DNA of 64,000 bases from Paraphaeosphaeria minitans (taxonomy: Eukaryota; Ascomycota; Dothideomycetes; Pleosporales; Didymosphaeriaceae): assembly GCA_015832175.1 (NCBI GenBank), contig WJXW01000004.1, forward strand, positions 868,001 to 932,000. The letters run 5' to 3'. Positions 1-10,672 of this stretch are shown here, piece after piece. Made by a program: the position numbers and the translations under genes. Positions within the stretch are counted from its first letter, which is position 1; every line of letters starts with the position of its first letter. Under the pieces are notes generated by a model. The model searched no databases, had not been told where the DNA came from, and was given only the letters and a program-made list of their open reading frames with translations.

Positions 1-223
1 GAGAAGTCGCATGAGCTTCGCAGGACCGCGATTGACGCTCGCAAGGCCCTTAGCTGGCGCAAGAAAGCTCGTGCAATCCCAGGTCAACGTCGGAGGTGCA
101 TTTTGATCATTGTCGGCGCGGGTGCAGTACCTTCTCGTTGAGCAGAGCTTCGCTCATAGGGCGGGTAGTGCGCGGGATGGGCGCGACGGGCTGCGCAGTG
201 GGCTCGGGGGTCTTATCGGCCAT
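1..223 (-). CDS. MIC10: MICOS complex subunit Mic10-like, first exon only (cut by window edge)
   Basis: Only the first exon is visible, 223 down to 131. It encodes 31 residues beginning MADKTPEPTAQP and ending RPMSEALLNEK, followed at 130 by a GTACTG donor. The ending matches the conserved N-terminus of fungal Mic10, where SEALLNEK precedes WDRCLS and two glycine-rich membrane hairpin helices. Mic10 bends the inner mitochondrial membrane at cristae junctions. No WDRC-coding exon lies in 1-130, so the intron runs off the window. The start ATG faces URB2, leaving about 230 bp as a shared divergent promoter. The call rests on a short conserved motif and on the intron falling exactly before the expected Trp; a different small protein is possible. 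Confidence 0.6.
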
Positions 224-455
224 GGCGATTGTGGATGGGGTCAATTGGGCTTTGTGGTGCCTTTCTCGACGTGTTTGAGAGAGATGACGCGGGATGGGGA
301 TGCGTCGTTCCTGGCGTCGATGCGGAAAAGCTTCGGGAGAGCGAGCTTAGGAAAGGAAAGGAAAGCGTCCGTGCGCCAATTTTTCGAGAAGACAGAGCTC
401 CCCGCTGCGACTTCTGCTCCGCACCACCACTTTCGTGACAAAAGTGAGAGGACAG
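224..455. promoter_or_regulatory. Divergent intergenic region between MIC10 and URB2
   Basis: About 230 bp separate the two start codons (223 on minus, 456 or 516 on plus), so regulation is probably shared. I see no convincing TATA box; several GAGA-rich stretches lie between 280 and 370. Confidence 0.4.
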
Positions 456-515
456 ATGGCCGCAGCGACCCAGGTTTGTCAACAGTCATAATATGGATTT
501 ACACATGTTAACAGT

Positions 516-3500
516 ATGTCACAGGCTCCTACGAGCCTCCCGGCGCCGACTCGACCGCGGTTGCAAGCAATCAATCAGACCTACACCGACCTGAACAAGC
601 AAATAGACCAGGCCACGCAGATCATAGGCCTTCCCGACGACTGGGACTCTCTAAGAGGTGAAGCGCGCTCAAAGATTGCCAAGCGCATCGTTGGCGCAAG
701 GGCAGATTGGGTTTTGCGGTGGCTTCTCGAAAAACTCAAAGATACTACAGATGGCAGTGCTCAGGCACGGGCGAGCACGAAAGCATGGAATCTCCTTGAC
801 TGGATGATCGAGGTCCTCCCGGTGTCACGGTGCGCGCCGCATCTGAGAGATGCTGGTTTTTTGACCATCCTCGAAAAAGTTCTCGAGGAGAGATATAGCG
901 CCGATGCTGTCATTCCGCCGGAGCCGTTGCAACAGGAAAACCACCCGCGAGACGACTCGAGCGAGACGGTACAGGAAGATCTGCAACCCTCGCGCAAGCG
1001 GAAACGAGGCTCCGGTGCGAGCACACCTTCCAAGAGAGCCGCACTCGAATCCAGCGGCTCCGTGGAACTGTTTGAAGCCGTGACTACTACGGTACGCTCA
1101 ATTCGAGACAAAGGCGATACGCAGGGAAAAAGTGAGGAGACTATCCAGTCAGAGCACATGAAGATGGTATTGAGGACGGAAAGCGCACAGGCAGCGCGGA
1201 TCGTTAGGAATTGGCTGAATGCTGTTCTGCGAATCCACTCGTCAGCACAAGGGACATCGAGTTACTTCGGTCATCTGGACTTGTCCTTGATCGTGGACAT
1301 CTGGGAGCTGCGCGCCATTGATACCAAGGACGACACTGGTGCGTCCGTGGATCAGTTCTCAGCAGAATGCTTGATACCGAGCCTGCTTCTTTCCCAAACA
1401 TTGCATCAACCTGGAAAGGGCGAATCCAGCCCTTCCAATATCAGGAACACTTTGTCAGTTTTGGATCGGCTTATTGCTAAGCATATCCTCATTCCCTCGC
1501 GGGCGGCCTTCTTCAACGCCCGAAGCGAGAAAGACACGCCGCAGCATAATGGGAAGGCCGAGCTTCTCTCCACCAGTCTGGCACCGCTCAGTCGCAGATT
1601 GCTGCAGGCTGCCCATTTACAAGATAGCGGCGTGGACATGCCGGCTTATTACACGCCTTTGTTTGCCGCTGTCCCACACTTGCTTCACATTATCATACGC
1701 TCTTCACCAGCGCGCTCGCCAAAAACTAGGACTACAGAAAAGCCATGGATCAAGGCCTCACTGGTGACTCTTTCACAGTGCGTAGGATGCGAACTGACCC
1801 CCCCAGATTTCGCAGCTCCGAGTGCTTCCACAGCCGCAGTTGAGGCGTGTCTTACTATCCTAGCTTCTTACGACGTCAGCATAGATACACAGGTGCTCAG
1901 GGACATCTTCTGGTTCCATTCTGGTCTCAAATATCCATTACACAAGGAGAGATCCGTAAATTGGTCTCTCATTGCAGCCCTTGTAGAAAACGATTCGTCC
2001 ATCTTCTTGGCCGACCCAAAAGCAGCGAATTCGGCATCCGAAGAAAGACCAGATGATCTCGCTGCCTTTCTATTTGAGCACATCTCCACGGCTACATTTG
2101 AGAGTCCTGAGATGCACGATGACGATATGATGGACATTGATGACGATCAACCAGTGATCGCTACTACCGTTCAGAAAACCACCCAAGCTTTCTCAAGAGA
2201 TAAGGCGGTGAGAGAGGTCATCGTACCTATTCTACACGCATTTTCGAGGAATCGTCAGCTGCTCGGTTTCATAGAACTGTGGGACACCGAACTGCGCAGG
2301 ACTGTGCCTGCCAAGCGAGATCCATTGGTAGAGCTGCATCCACGAGTTTGGCAGGACCAGCATTTGCTTTCAGCCCTGGCCGAAGTATTGGAGCAGTCCT
2401 TAACTCTCACGCAGATCACGACCCTGTTCCAAAAGCACGCCGAACGGTTGGAGCAATACACAAAGAAAACCCCAATTAAGGCACTGAGTAGTGCTGTCAT
2501 CACTCAAGCAATTATTCGATCCATCAAATCGGACGAGGTCATTGCTGCGTTACAGCCAACTATGCTTAAAGCATGGAAGGTCTTCGAAGCGTGGGTTCAA
2601 CAAGCTGGTCCAAGCCAATCTACAGCTGTTGAAATGTCCTGGACATCTCTTTGTTTCCTATTGAGGCATCTATGGCCGATCTATTTGCACGACTCTGCAG
2701 CTCTTCAAACAGAGTTCATCGAGGCTTTGCTAGACAGAGCAGCTAAGGATGTTAACTCAGCTCGCAAGGAAGACCCCAATCGACATATACCATCATCTTG
2801 CCGGACGGCTGCTGCCGTCTTTGTCTTTGTTGCCTGCGACTACCTTCATACTGTGCCAGACACGAGAGATGCTATCCAGAACAGGTTGCAGAAGACGTTG
2901 AAAGCCATGGCCCCTGGGCAAATGGAACCGCAGGAGTTGAATTCGACTATCGAGCTGTTCTGCATCGAGTATGCGCAGTTGCTGGCTCCTTTCGATGCGG
3001 ACACTGCCCAAAAGATCCTGTCTCGACTGCTAGAAACCGTGTCAGGATTAGATATCGAATTAGGCGGTCCGCTTATTGAAACCCTGTCGGTCTCAATTTT
3101 CAAGCAGGGTAATGCTGTCGTTGAAGCATCTTTTGTATCTGCGCTCTTGCACGCCCTAGATCAACCGGGCAAAAATTTGCGCGTGGCCTCTTTGGGTGCT
3201 CTTCTACACATCTCTCCGACATCTCTTTCGCGAGAGCAGAGAGAGGCTGCATTGGACAAGCTTCTGGGGTTGATCACAACCTCGCCTAGCATTGCAGCGT
3301 CGGTTCTGAACATCATGGTCAATCTTATGGAGGTTCCAAATGCTACCGCAAAAATTTCATCAGATGGTAACGCGTTATTCGACATTGCACAGGCTCTGCA
3401 TGAAGCCGAACTGGAAGTACCTCCCGCTACCCAGCTACTGCAAGACCTAGTAGAACTCACGCTTGGCCACCTCCTGCCGAACAAAGACCAGGCCCGGAAC

Positions 3501-4949
3501 AAGATATTCTTCACTCAATACGGAGAGAGGATTGCCTCTTCTTTGAAAAAGTCCAAGACGCACTCTCCGGCAAGGCTTGCTGGGCTTAGCGGCACACTTC
3601 TTGCAACACACGAATCTGGATCCCTCGTTCCTCTTACGCAGTATCTCGAGTTTCTGTCTAAGACTCTAACCAAGTGGACTTCCTCGCAGGAATTCGTGTT
3701 ACATACTTACAACCAAATACCTCTGTCGGTGTTGCGCAAGGACAACACTATATTCGAAGCATGTGTTGAGGACCTCAGACGATGGATGAATGGCCGATAC
3801 TCTCTCGGAAGCACCCTCGACAAACCTTGGGCGGTCTCCGAGGATGTGCAAGACAACATGTCGCCTGCTATGCTGGTCACCATAGCCAAGTTTGACCTCC
3901 ACAAGCTCGGCGGCGGCACGTTAAGGCTGTTCGAGCTTTCTTCGTATTTGCTCCGAAAGGAATATATACAGAAAGATAACACGCATGTTCTACAATGCCT
4001 GAGAGAAACCCTGGCTACTCTGAATGTCTCAGAGAAGCTGCGCCTTGCGTATGGCTGTATCTCGCTTGCAGATAAGGACGTCCCGCCTCGAATCGCTTAC
4101 CAGCTACTTCACGTTGTTGTGTCTGCCATGGATGATAAGGAGGAAGTTGAGTCTGATCTGAAGGCGCAACAGATGGCTCTGTTACCCGAGACCTGCGCTC
4201 TGTTGAACAAGGTCCGGAATGATGCAGAGTTTAACACGCTGCTCGACAACATCAACACGATTCTTCTACACAAGCCCAACTTGACTTCGCAACACAACAT
4301 TGAGTGCGTCCTCACAGCTCTTCTCAGACTTGCCACAAGAAGCAGTCCCCGCCTCTCTCCGGCCCACGCGCCTGCAATCTACGCGCGCCTCTGCGAGACA
4401 GCGCGCCTCGTCCTGCTCCTCCACCGCAGCCGTCTAGGAGGCCGCTTCCACCTGCTTCTGCCCTTACTTCAGGGTCTCCTCCTTTGTCTCTTCATACCCA
4501 ACCTCAACCGCGGCGCTGCTCTTCCTCCCTGGCTCGACTCCGTCTCGCCCGCGAACCCCACGCGCCTCGCAGCCACCAACGCAGCACAGTACACCCATCT
4601 CCTCAGCACGCTCTGTTCCCCTACGCAGTCCTCCGTCCAGCGCACGCGGAGCGCAACGACCCTTAACGACCCCATCAAGGCCGCCCGCGATTACGCTTCG
4701 CAGTACGTATATCCGCTGCTCAGCTCGTTCTGTCGTTTCCAGTTGTATGGCAGGCTGGATGCAGAAGTCAGAGAGAAGCTTATGCCCGGGATCTGGGAGG
4801 TTGTGACTGTGGGACAATTGAACAAGGATGCTATTGATGCTATGTTTGCGGGACTTGGAAAGAGCGAGAGAGATGTTTGGAGGGGTGTTTGGGGAGAGTG
4901 GGTCAGAGTGCACGGACGGAAGGAGCGGAAAGTCAAAGAGGAACGGTAA
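516..4949 (+). CDS. URB2: Nucleolar pre-ribosomal-associated protein Urb2/Npa2
   Basis: A 1477-residue helical-repeat protein. Its C-terminus has the Urb2/Npa2 signature: around residues 1285-1330 it reads ARLVLLLHRSRLGGRFHLLL and continues into a leucine-rich helix. Urb2 acts in the nucleolus in early 60S assembly and 27S pre-rRNA processing. An acidic and Lys/Arg-rich low-complexity stretch near residues 150-175 resembles a nuclear localisation signal. The ATG at 516 opens the frame. An attractive alternative is an upstream exon at 456-473 (ATG GCC GCA GCG ACC CAG) with a 51-nt intron 474-524 (GTTTGT to CACAG) that rejoins the same frame at 525, giving MAATQAPTS in place of MSQAPTS. The 456 ATG has the better initiation context. 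No other introns are needed. Confidence 0.9.
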   Translation: MSQAPTSLPAPTRPRLQAINQTYTDLNKQIDQATQIIGLPDDWDSLRGEARSKIAKRIVGARADWVLRWLLEKLKDTTDGSAQARASTKAWNLLDWMIEVLPVSRCAPHLRDAGFLTILEKVLEERYSADAVIPPEPLQQENHPRDDSSETVQEDLQPSRKRKRGSGASTPSKRAALESSGSVELFEAVTTTVRSIRDKGDTQGKSEETIQSEHMKMVLRTESAQAARIVRNWLNAVLRIHSSAQGTSSYFGHLDLSLIVDIWELRAIDTKDDTGASVDQFSAECLIPSLLLSQTLHQPGKGESSPSNIRNTLSVLDRLIAKHILIPSRAAFFNARSEKDTPQHNGKAELLSTSLAPLSRRLLQAAHLQDSGVDMPAYYTPLFAAVPHLLHIIIRSSPARSPKTRTTEKPWIKASLVTLSQCVGCELTPPDFAAPSASTAAVEACLTILASYDVSIDTQVLRDIFWFHSGLKYPLHKERSVNWSLIAALVENDSSIFLADPKAANSASEERPDDLAAFLFEHISTATFESPEMHDDDMMDIDDDQPVIATTVQKTTQAFSRDKAVREVIVPILHAFSRNRQLLGFIELWDTELRRTVPAKRDPLVELHPRVWQDQHLLSALAEVLEQSLTLTQITTLFQKHAERLEQYTKKTPIKALSSAVITQAIIRSIKSDEVIAALQPTMLKAWKVFEAWVQQAGPSQSTAVEMSWTSLCFLLRHLWPIYLHDSAALQTEFIEALLDRAAKDVNSARKEDPNRHIPSSCRTAAAVFVFVACDYLHTVPDTRDAIQNRLQKTLKAMAPGQMEPQELNSTIELFCIEYAQLLAPFDADTAQKILSRLLETVSGLDIELGGPLIETLSVSIFKQGNAVVEASFVSALLHALDQPGKNLRVASLGALLHISPTSLSREQREAALDKLLGLITTSPSIAASVLNIMVNLMEVPNATAKISSDGNALFDIAQALHEAELEVPPATQLLQDLVELTLGHLLPNKDQARNKIFFTQYGERIASSLKKSKTHSPARLAGLSGTLLATHESGSLVPLTQYLEFLSKTLTKWTSSQEFVLHTYNQIPLSVLRKDNTIFEACVEDLRRWMNGRYSLGSTLDKPWAVSEDVQDNMSPAMLVTIAKFDLHKLGGGTLRLFELSSYLLRKEYIQKDNTHVLQCLRETLATLNVSEKLRLAYGCISLADKDVPPRIAYQLLHVVVSAMDDKEEVESDLKAQQMALLPETCALLNKVRNDAEFNTLLDNINTILLHKPNLTSQHNIECVLTALLRLATRSSPRLSPAHAPAIYARLCETARLVLLLHRSRLGGRFHLLLPLLQGLLLCLFIPNLNRGAALPPWLDSVSPANPTRLAATNAAQYTHLLSTLCSPTQSSVQRTRSATTLNDPIKAARDYASQYVYPLLSSFCRFQLYGRLDAEVREKLMPGIWEVVTVGQLNKDAIDAMFAGLGKSERDVWRGVWGEWVRVHGRKERKVKEER

Positions 4950-5528
4950 CATGTGACGGCATCTGGTGCGTTTATTTCCTGCGCAAATGCAGATTTAGCT
5001 ACAAAAGGTGGCCCGTAAGTCTGGTATCATCGTGCTTCTATCTCCCTATAAAAACAGTCATATCAGATCTTGTCCTCGCTCATCATCCATCTCCTCAGGG
5101 CGCCTTTTCCACTACCACCCGCAATAATTTCTTCGTCATACCGCCCTTCCTCATCCCTAGCATTCGCGTTAAAATCGTCGCTAATCAAGTCCCCAATCTC
5201 CAGTCACGTATCGCTCGTTGCGGAGATTGGAGACACGTTTCAAATCTGCTGCGGAGTAAAATTGTCAAACCTCTAATCGTCCTAATCAACCACAATTCGT
5301 AGAGGGCAGCCTTTTTTTTTTGAAATGAGACTCGGCTAGCTGAGCGATTGGAAGTCCTTTGTCACGTCCCACGCGTCTCATCCCAACATTGTCCATTCGG
5401 ACCGTTCTCGTTACGGCGCTGTCTTGGAGTCGTTCCATCCCGCAATTTGATGTGAGGCGTCCGCGGCGTTCTGTTATAACGTCGCTGTAATCCGAAAGGG
5501 CCCAGACTACTATGGGTACCTTGTACCT
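4950..5528. other. Intergenic region between convergent 3' ends (URB2 and zinc-cluster gene)
   Basis: No supported gene. It holds the 3' flanks of two convergent genes, a T-run near 5310-5319 and an isolated TATA-like CTATAAAAAC at about 5045 followed by pyrimidine-rich sequence. Short open frames here (for example 5070-5276) have no recognisable content. Confidence 0.5.
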
Positions 5529-8415
5529 TCACCCTGAACATGCTACTGCGCCTGGCACCGCGCTAGGAAAGAGACCATCGCCCTCATCTACCTTGAGCTC
5601 AAGCTCCTCGGTAAGCAAGTTCGCTGCCGTGAGTGCTTTGTCTGATCTTTGTCCAAGGAATCTCAAAGCCTTGATACAGTTCTCAGCCCGTCTGGACGCG
5701 TCTTCCTGGCCAAGGTTTCTTATATTCGGCGCTTTTGTGGATTCTACCAGCACGGCGCCGGCCATTGCAAAAGCGCGGACGAGTACATCAGACCAGGGTT
5801 CAGAGAAAAGCGCTCCTTGTCCCATGGAGAAAAGCCCACTGTTTGCTTGTGACAAGATGCCGTTTTCATGCAGGCATGCGCGTCGCGCAATATCTGAAAG
5901 TGAGCGGCAGTTGTCTTCCCTGAACCGGGCGATGAACCTCAACGAATCTCTATCACGGCGTCTGGATTCGAGGCCAGACTCTGTCTCGTCCATGGTTTCG
6001 ATGAGGTCTGCCAAAAGCAATGTGGCTAGATGCCAGTGGCCAGCCAAACACACGTACCACGACTGGACCCTCTCGGAAAGCTCTTCGTGGTGCTCGACGC
6101 AATCGCGGAGGAACGGCGCATAAGCTCTTTGCCAATGCTCGTATACTTCCAGCGCGCTGTGCACGGCAACCTCGATCTTGTCGCTCTGAGCATGACGAGC
6201 CAGCAATGTTTGGATCCGTGTCACTTTGCGAAAGAGCAGAACTTTGATCGGGGCTGCTTCGCACAAGAGCGATGCGGCTTTGTCTTCGGAGCAAGGCCAT
6301 CTCACATGTGTACGTTGCTTTCGTATACGCTGACGTCTGAATAGCAGGTCATCCCAGAGGTCTTCTGCTCTCGGATCTGAAGGGGTCGGTGCTCCCGGGC
6401 TGGACTGACCGTCGCGAATCATATTTTTAATCGCTGGCAGGTCACTATCCTCGAGCGCGACAACTAGAGGCCGCTTGTGCATCGCTGAAGACAGCGTGTC
6501 GAACATTATACCAAGCCAGAAAAGCACGTCGACAGTCGCTCGATCGGCCGCTTCGAGTCCACTCGTTTGAAGATGCTTCCAGCATCGTGGTTTCTTCTTC
6601 CTACGACCTCCAAATGCCCCCGCCATTGTCATTCTCGAACGTAGCGAGTGAATCAGTCTGAGTCCCTGCTCGAGATGGAGGGGAGGTCCATCGTCGTTCA
6701 TCGCCAGGTCCAGCTTGGATAAAAGATCTTCGCATTCTGTCGTGTCTACATCTTTGTCTGTTTTTGTCTTCAACGACGGCTCGGTCGTTTCGCTTCCCGG
6801 TGATGATTTGATATGATCCGACTCATCCTCTGGCTTTTGTGTCAAGGAGAAGACGATATGCGCGAGCACTACTCGGAACGATTCAATATCCGATGCCTCC
6901 TGGACTGCTTTGCGAGCTTCGTGCCATGCATTGAGCTGAAGAGAACGGTTGAATTTAGTCTGAGACGAGGATGTTCGGTGGGGCTGTCTGATACAGCCAG
7001 TCCTCTCATCGATCTGGAATGGATACCTTGCTCTTCTTTTCGCGTCTGGTACTGCCCATTGCGATGCGAACGAGAAGATGGCCAAGTTCAAAGCTCTGGA
7101 TGCAGCTCGATCTTCCGCAATATTCAATAGTCTCCCTCGCACCGAGGGTGACTGGTCCAATTTGAACACTCGATGATAGATACGATTCCAGTCTGGGCCA
7201 CAATCATTCGGGAGAGATACATCGCAGTCTCTGATGTACGGACATGTCTTTTCAGTCAACCAGCAGGACAGATGGTTCTCAAAGCTATCATGGTAGATTC
7301 TGAGCAGGCCGTCTGCCAAGAAAGCCGTGTTTGCCGACGAAAGCAAGTCACTTGTAAGAGCCATCGAAGAATGGGAGATTGCGCTTGTCGCAGAGGAACC
7401 GCGGCGTCTCCGTTTGGGAGGTAAGCGCACGACCCCGTGCGGTGCTATCGAAGCGTCGGACGAACCCACACTTGGACTCGACTCTTCGCTTTTCGGAACT
7501 GCGTCGCCCGGTGAAGCGGTGTGGATGGAAGAGCCGTTGCCCGAGTCCCACTCTATCGGAAGAGCATTATATGGGTTTTCTGAGACGTCACATGGAGGGA
7601 TTCCGTCAAGCAGGGACGGGTTATCCCATACGAAATCGGTCGGCGCATAGTCGTATTGAAACTGAGAAGTCAAACTGTCGCTGAATTGGATGCCACAAGG
7701 AAAATCTGCGAAGGTCACACCAACGTTGACGGGTTCAGATTGCGGCATGTAACATGCTCCATTGCCCAGACCCGACCCAATGGGCAGCTGTGGGGCTTGC
7801 TGACCACAAGTTGGGGGGATTGCATCTTTGCGATCTTGCGAGCCCTTGCTCGCGGTGCGCCGTTTCTTAGCTGGCGGTGTTGGGTTTGGTTGCGGTGTCG
7901 TCGCCTGCAGTATTCGCTGCGATTGAAGCCATTCGAATGTGCATGTCTTCTTCGTCTTCTCACAGTTACCACAGGGAGCAAGGGGTCCAAAGACATCTGC
8001 ATTGTCAAAGGTCTGCACAGGCAGTGATGGCGACAAGAGTCATACCGCTGTAGTGGAATGTGGCAGGGAATTCTCCGTTGCCATTTAATAGAGCATCTTC
8101 TAGGATGGACGCATCACATGCCCTCTTCCCTCTTCTGCTGTACGGGATATCAGCGCATGCTCACAATCGACACGGCGACGCATGCGCAAGCTGGCGCCAA
8201 ACGACCGACGTGCCAGTGGACATGTGGCGCCTGTGTTCATGAAAAGTGCGTCTCTCTGAGGTTACGTACCACTGGTCGCAGCAGCGATTCTGTTTCCTGC
8301 TCGTCCTCGTCGTCGTCGTCGTCGTCGCCGATTTCGGACCCTGCGCCCCAGCTTGAGCAGGCGATGTCCACGCGTAATCGAGGAACGATGTGGGTTGAAC
8401 GTCGACAAAGTTCAT
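5529..8415 (-). CDS. Zn2Cys6 transcription factor with AlcR-type asymmetric zinc cluster
   Basis: Three-exon model: 8415-8270, 8137-8046 and 7996-5529 (901 aa). Introns 8138-8269 (GTACGT to TACAG) and 7997-8045 (49 nt, GTATGA to TGCAG) both interrupt the zinc cluster. The joined DNA-binding region has Cys46-x2-Cys49-x6-Cys56, a 31-residue loop, then Cys88-x2-Cys91-x6-Cys98 followed by TFEWLQSQR. The KQNxxCDxCRxGKRxCD start and CTFxWL end resemble AlcR, the ethanol-regulon activator, whose loop is about 16 residues. The rest contains a fungal transcription-factor middle region (LLRIYHDSFENHLSCWL). A CGT-repeat tract encodes six threonines before the cluster. Target genes are unknown; the neighbours do not suggest a pathway. 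Starting at the third exon alone would lose half the zinc cluster. Confidence 0.9.
8303..8330 (-). repeat. CGT/ACG trinucleotide microsatellite inside exon 1 of the zinc-cluster gene
   Basis: An uninterrupted run of CGT units on the plus strand reads as ACG (Thr) codons on the minus strand, giving a poly-Thr tract ahead of the zinc cluster. Its length could vary between strains without shifting frame. Confidence 0.85.
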
Positions 8416-9655
8416 GATTGCAACCCAGGATTCGAAGGCGAAAAAAGGGAAGAGATGACGCTCGCTAGAATGGTCACAAATAGGACGGCGGCGGAGGGGC
8501 TTGTGTGACATGCAGGATGACCCCGCACGTGCTTGTTAGCTCCACTTGGGCACGATCCCACTTTCGGACGGTCTGGTATTGCGGGGCAAGGACATGCAGG
8601 GTCAAGAGTCACCCGGACAATTCTCCTCGGGCCCATAGCTATAATCGAGGACGAGTGGTGCGTCAATAACAGCGAAGTATCATTCTACTTTGACCTCGAT
8701 ACCTACCTAATGCCACCGGAACACTTCGCAAAGCCGCACTCTTCCGCACCATCAACCTTCCCGCCTGCGATAACGCTATTCCCACCGAATAGAGGTCGCA
8801 CTAACAGTTTGTCCAGTAGTGCCAGACATGCTTCCTGGCCTTATCGTAAGGCCAACACTTGCTTTTCCATTGGAAAGTGCCAGGCTAGGTCGCGTATGCT
8901 TCCAACAGACAATTCACTGCCAGCGTAGCACCTAATAATGATATTCCTGGCCAAAGTCTGAGATTGGGAGTGATCGTCTACATCCGGTCTCGCGGAGATA
9001 GGACCAACCCGTTAAGAGACCCTTGGAGCCGCGCGTTAGAAGTCGATGATTCCAGGGTTTGGTCAAATTTGGCTGGCCGCCACGAAAGTATGCTATCCGG
9101 TTGCCATCTCACAATGAAAAAAAAAGATTTCACGCCTGCACGGAGATACGCTTCCATGTTGATCCGGCCACTTGTATGGTGTCAAACGTGTTCCTATAAT
9201 GTCTCCAAGTTTCCTGATTGTTGACACTAGCTATGCGCGAAGTGGAATCCCGGGTAAGGGTAAACAAATGACTGTCGTCTTCTCACACGAAAGATGCGTT
9301 GGAAGTGGGTAGGCAAAGATTGATATCGATAATGTTTACCAGTAGAGACATGGGTGGTCAAAGTTAAGAGTAATGATTAGTAGAGACATATTGGGTGGTG
9401 AAAGTTGAGAGCACCCTCATGATTAGTCGCGTTTTGCCAACAGTGCGCACCAGCTACCCAAGCTACGGCACCTACGGTAGGTAGACGAATCAGGCACCGA
9501 TTAGCTAATCTACGCATCTGCCGCGTCAACGGACGAACTTCGCATCAACCGTGTCGCCACACACCACATGTGAGCATGTAGCATTATTAGTAATTGACTG
9601 CGCATGGCGAACGATATAACTAAGTTGTACCAGACCAACTCAAATACCCTCCACC
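8416..9655. other. Intergenic, divergent promoters plus a short direct repeat
   Basis: No supported gene in 1.2 kb. It contains the upstream region of the zinc-cluster gene (minus) and of the oxidoreductase (plus). An imperfect direct repeat lies at about 9341-9424: GTAGAGACAT followed by GGGTGGTNAAAGTTNAGAG, twice, each ending ATGATTAGT. Open frames at 8533-8928 and 8964-9224 show no family features. Confidence 0.5.
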
Positions 9656-10672
9656 ATGTCTCGTCCAAAGATCCTTATCGTCGGTTGCGGTGCCGTAGGC
9701 CTATCTCAAGGGTTCCACCTTTCCACGGGTGCGGAGATAATCTACCTCGTCCGCCCAGGTCGCTCCGGGGCCTTTGCGCCCCCTAAACGCCTCTACGATT
9801 ACAAGACGGACAGGCTGCACACCTTTGAGGACTATCGTGTCATCGAAAACACCGCAGAAGTTGCAGGGGAGGATTTTTACTGCGTCTTCGACACGCTCGA
9901 TGGCCACACCGCGCAGTCCGAAGGCGGCGTTGCGACGCTGAAGAGCGTCGGGGATTTGATTCGCAACGCGCCGGGGACGTTTGTCGTCTACGATGCCGTT
10001 GGCGCCGATATCGAGCAGCACTACGCCAGCACGATGGGGATATCGAAAGAGCGGTTGGTGCTCGCCCTCAGCATGCTTGCACATCAGCCTACGCCCATGA
10101 TATCCGTTCCGCAAACTGCAAACCGGGACTTGGTTGCGCAGGCGGACATGCTGTATTCTCACCTCGGATCAGACGCGGGCCTGGCTGTTGTCAACAAGAA
10201 CGGAGAGCTTACGAAGAAGATCGAAGCTGTGTACAACCAGAATGGCCGGCTGAAGATCCAACGACAGCCTGCCATTGTCGGCGACATACTCATGCTTGCC
10301 ATGGTGCAGCTGGTTGTCTGGCACATCGAGGGCTGGCCTGAGTGGTCACGCCTTCCAAGTAGTGGCGAGTCATGGACGCTGTTGATCCGCGCACAGAAAG
10401 AGATCCTGTCTTTGCCACGTTATGGATGGACTGGATGGATACTGTCGTGGTTCCTTGGGTCTTGGGCGACGGCGAAGATGATTGAGCTCCCGGCCAAAGG
10501 GGCATTGCCATTGGCATATCATGAGTTCAATGCTTTCCACCACGGGAACAAGGTGGTCCAGCAGGACGTTCAGGCCCTTGAAGACTTGGTTGCTCAGGGA
10601 GAGAAAGCGAAGGTTAATATGGATGCGACAAAGGAGATTTGTCGTCAAGCGAGGAAAACGCTAGATAAATGA
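9656..10672 (+). CDS. Ketopantoate reductase-like (ApbA/PanE) oxidoreductase
   Basis: A single-exon, 338-residue protein. The N-terminus has a Rossmann beta-alpha-beta NAD(P)-binding fold with GCGAVG at residues 10-15, the typical ApbA/PanE dinucleotide motif. The C-terminal half is helical (LMLAMVQLVVWHIEGW; GALPLAYHEFNAFHHG), as in the ketopantoate reductase C-terminal domain. True ketopantoate reductase uses NADPH to make pantoate for coenzyme A synthesis. Many fungal paralogues of this fold have unknown substrates, and I could not confirm the catalytic Lys/Glu pair, so only a general NAD(P)-dependent reductase role is supported. The start ATG follows an A/C-rich CTCCACC leader. Neighbours give no pathway hint. 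Confidence 0.85.
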   Translation: MSRPKILIVGCGAVGLSQGFHLSTGAEIIYLVRPGRSGAFAPPKRLYDYKTDRLHTFEDYRVIENTAEVAGEDFYCVFDTLDGHTAQSEGGVATLKSVGDLIRNAPGTFVVYDAVGADIEQHYASTMGISKERLVLALSMLAHQPTPMISVPQTANRDLVAQADMLYSHLGSDAGLAVVNKNGELTKKIEAVYNQNGRLKIQRQPAIVGDILMLAMVQLVVWHIEGWPEWSRLPSSGESWTLLIRAQKEILSLPRYGWTGWILSWFLGSWATAKMIELPAKGALPLAYHEFNAFHHGNKVVQQDVQALEDLVAQGEKAKVNMDATKEICRQARKTLDK

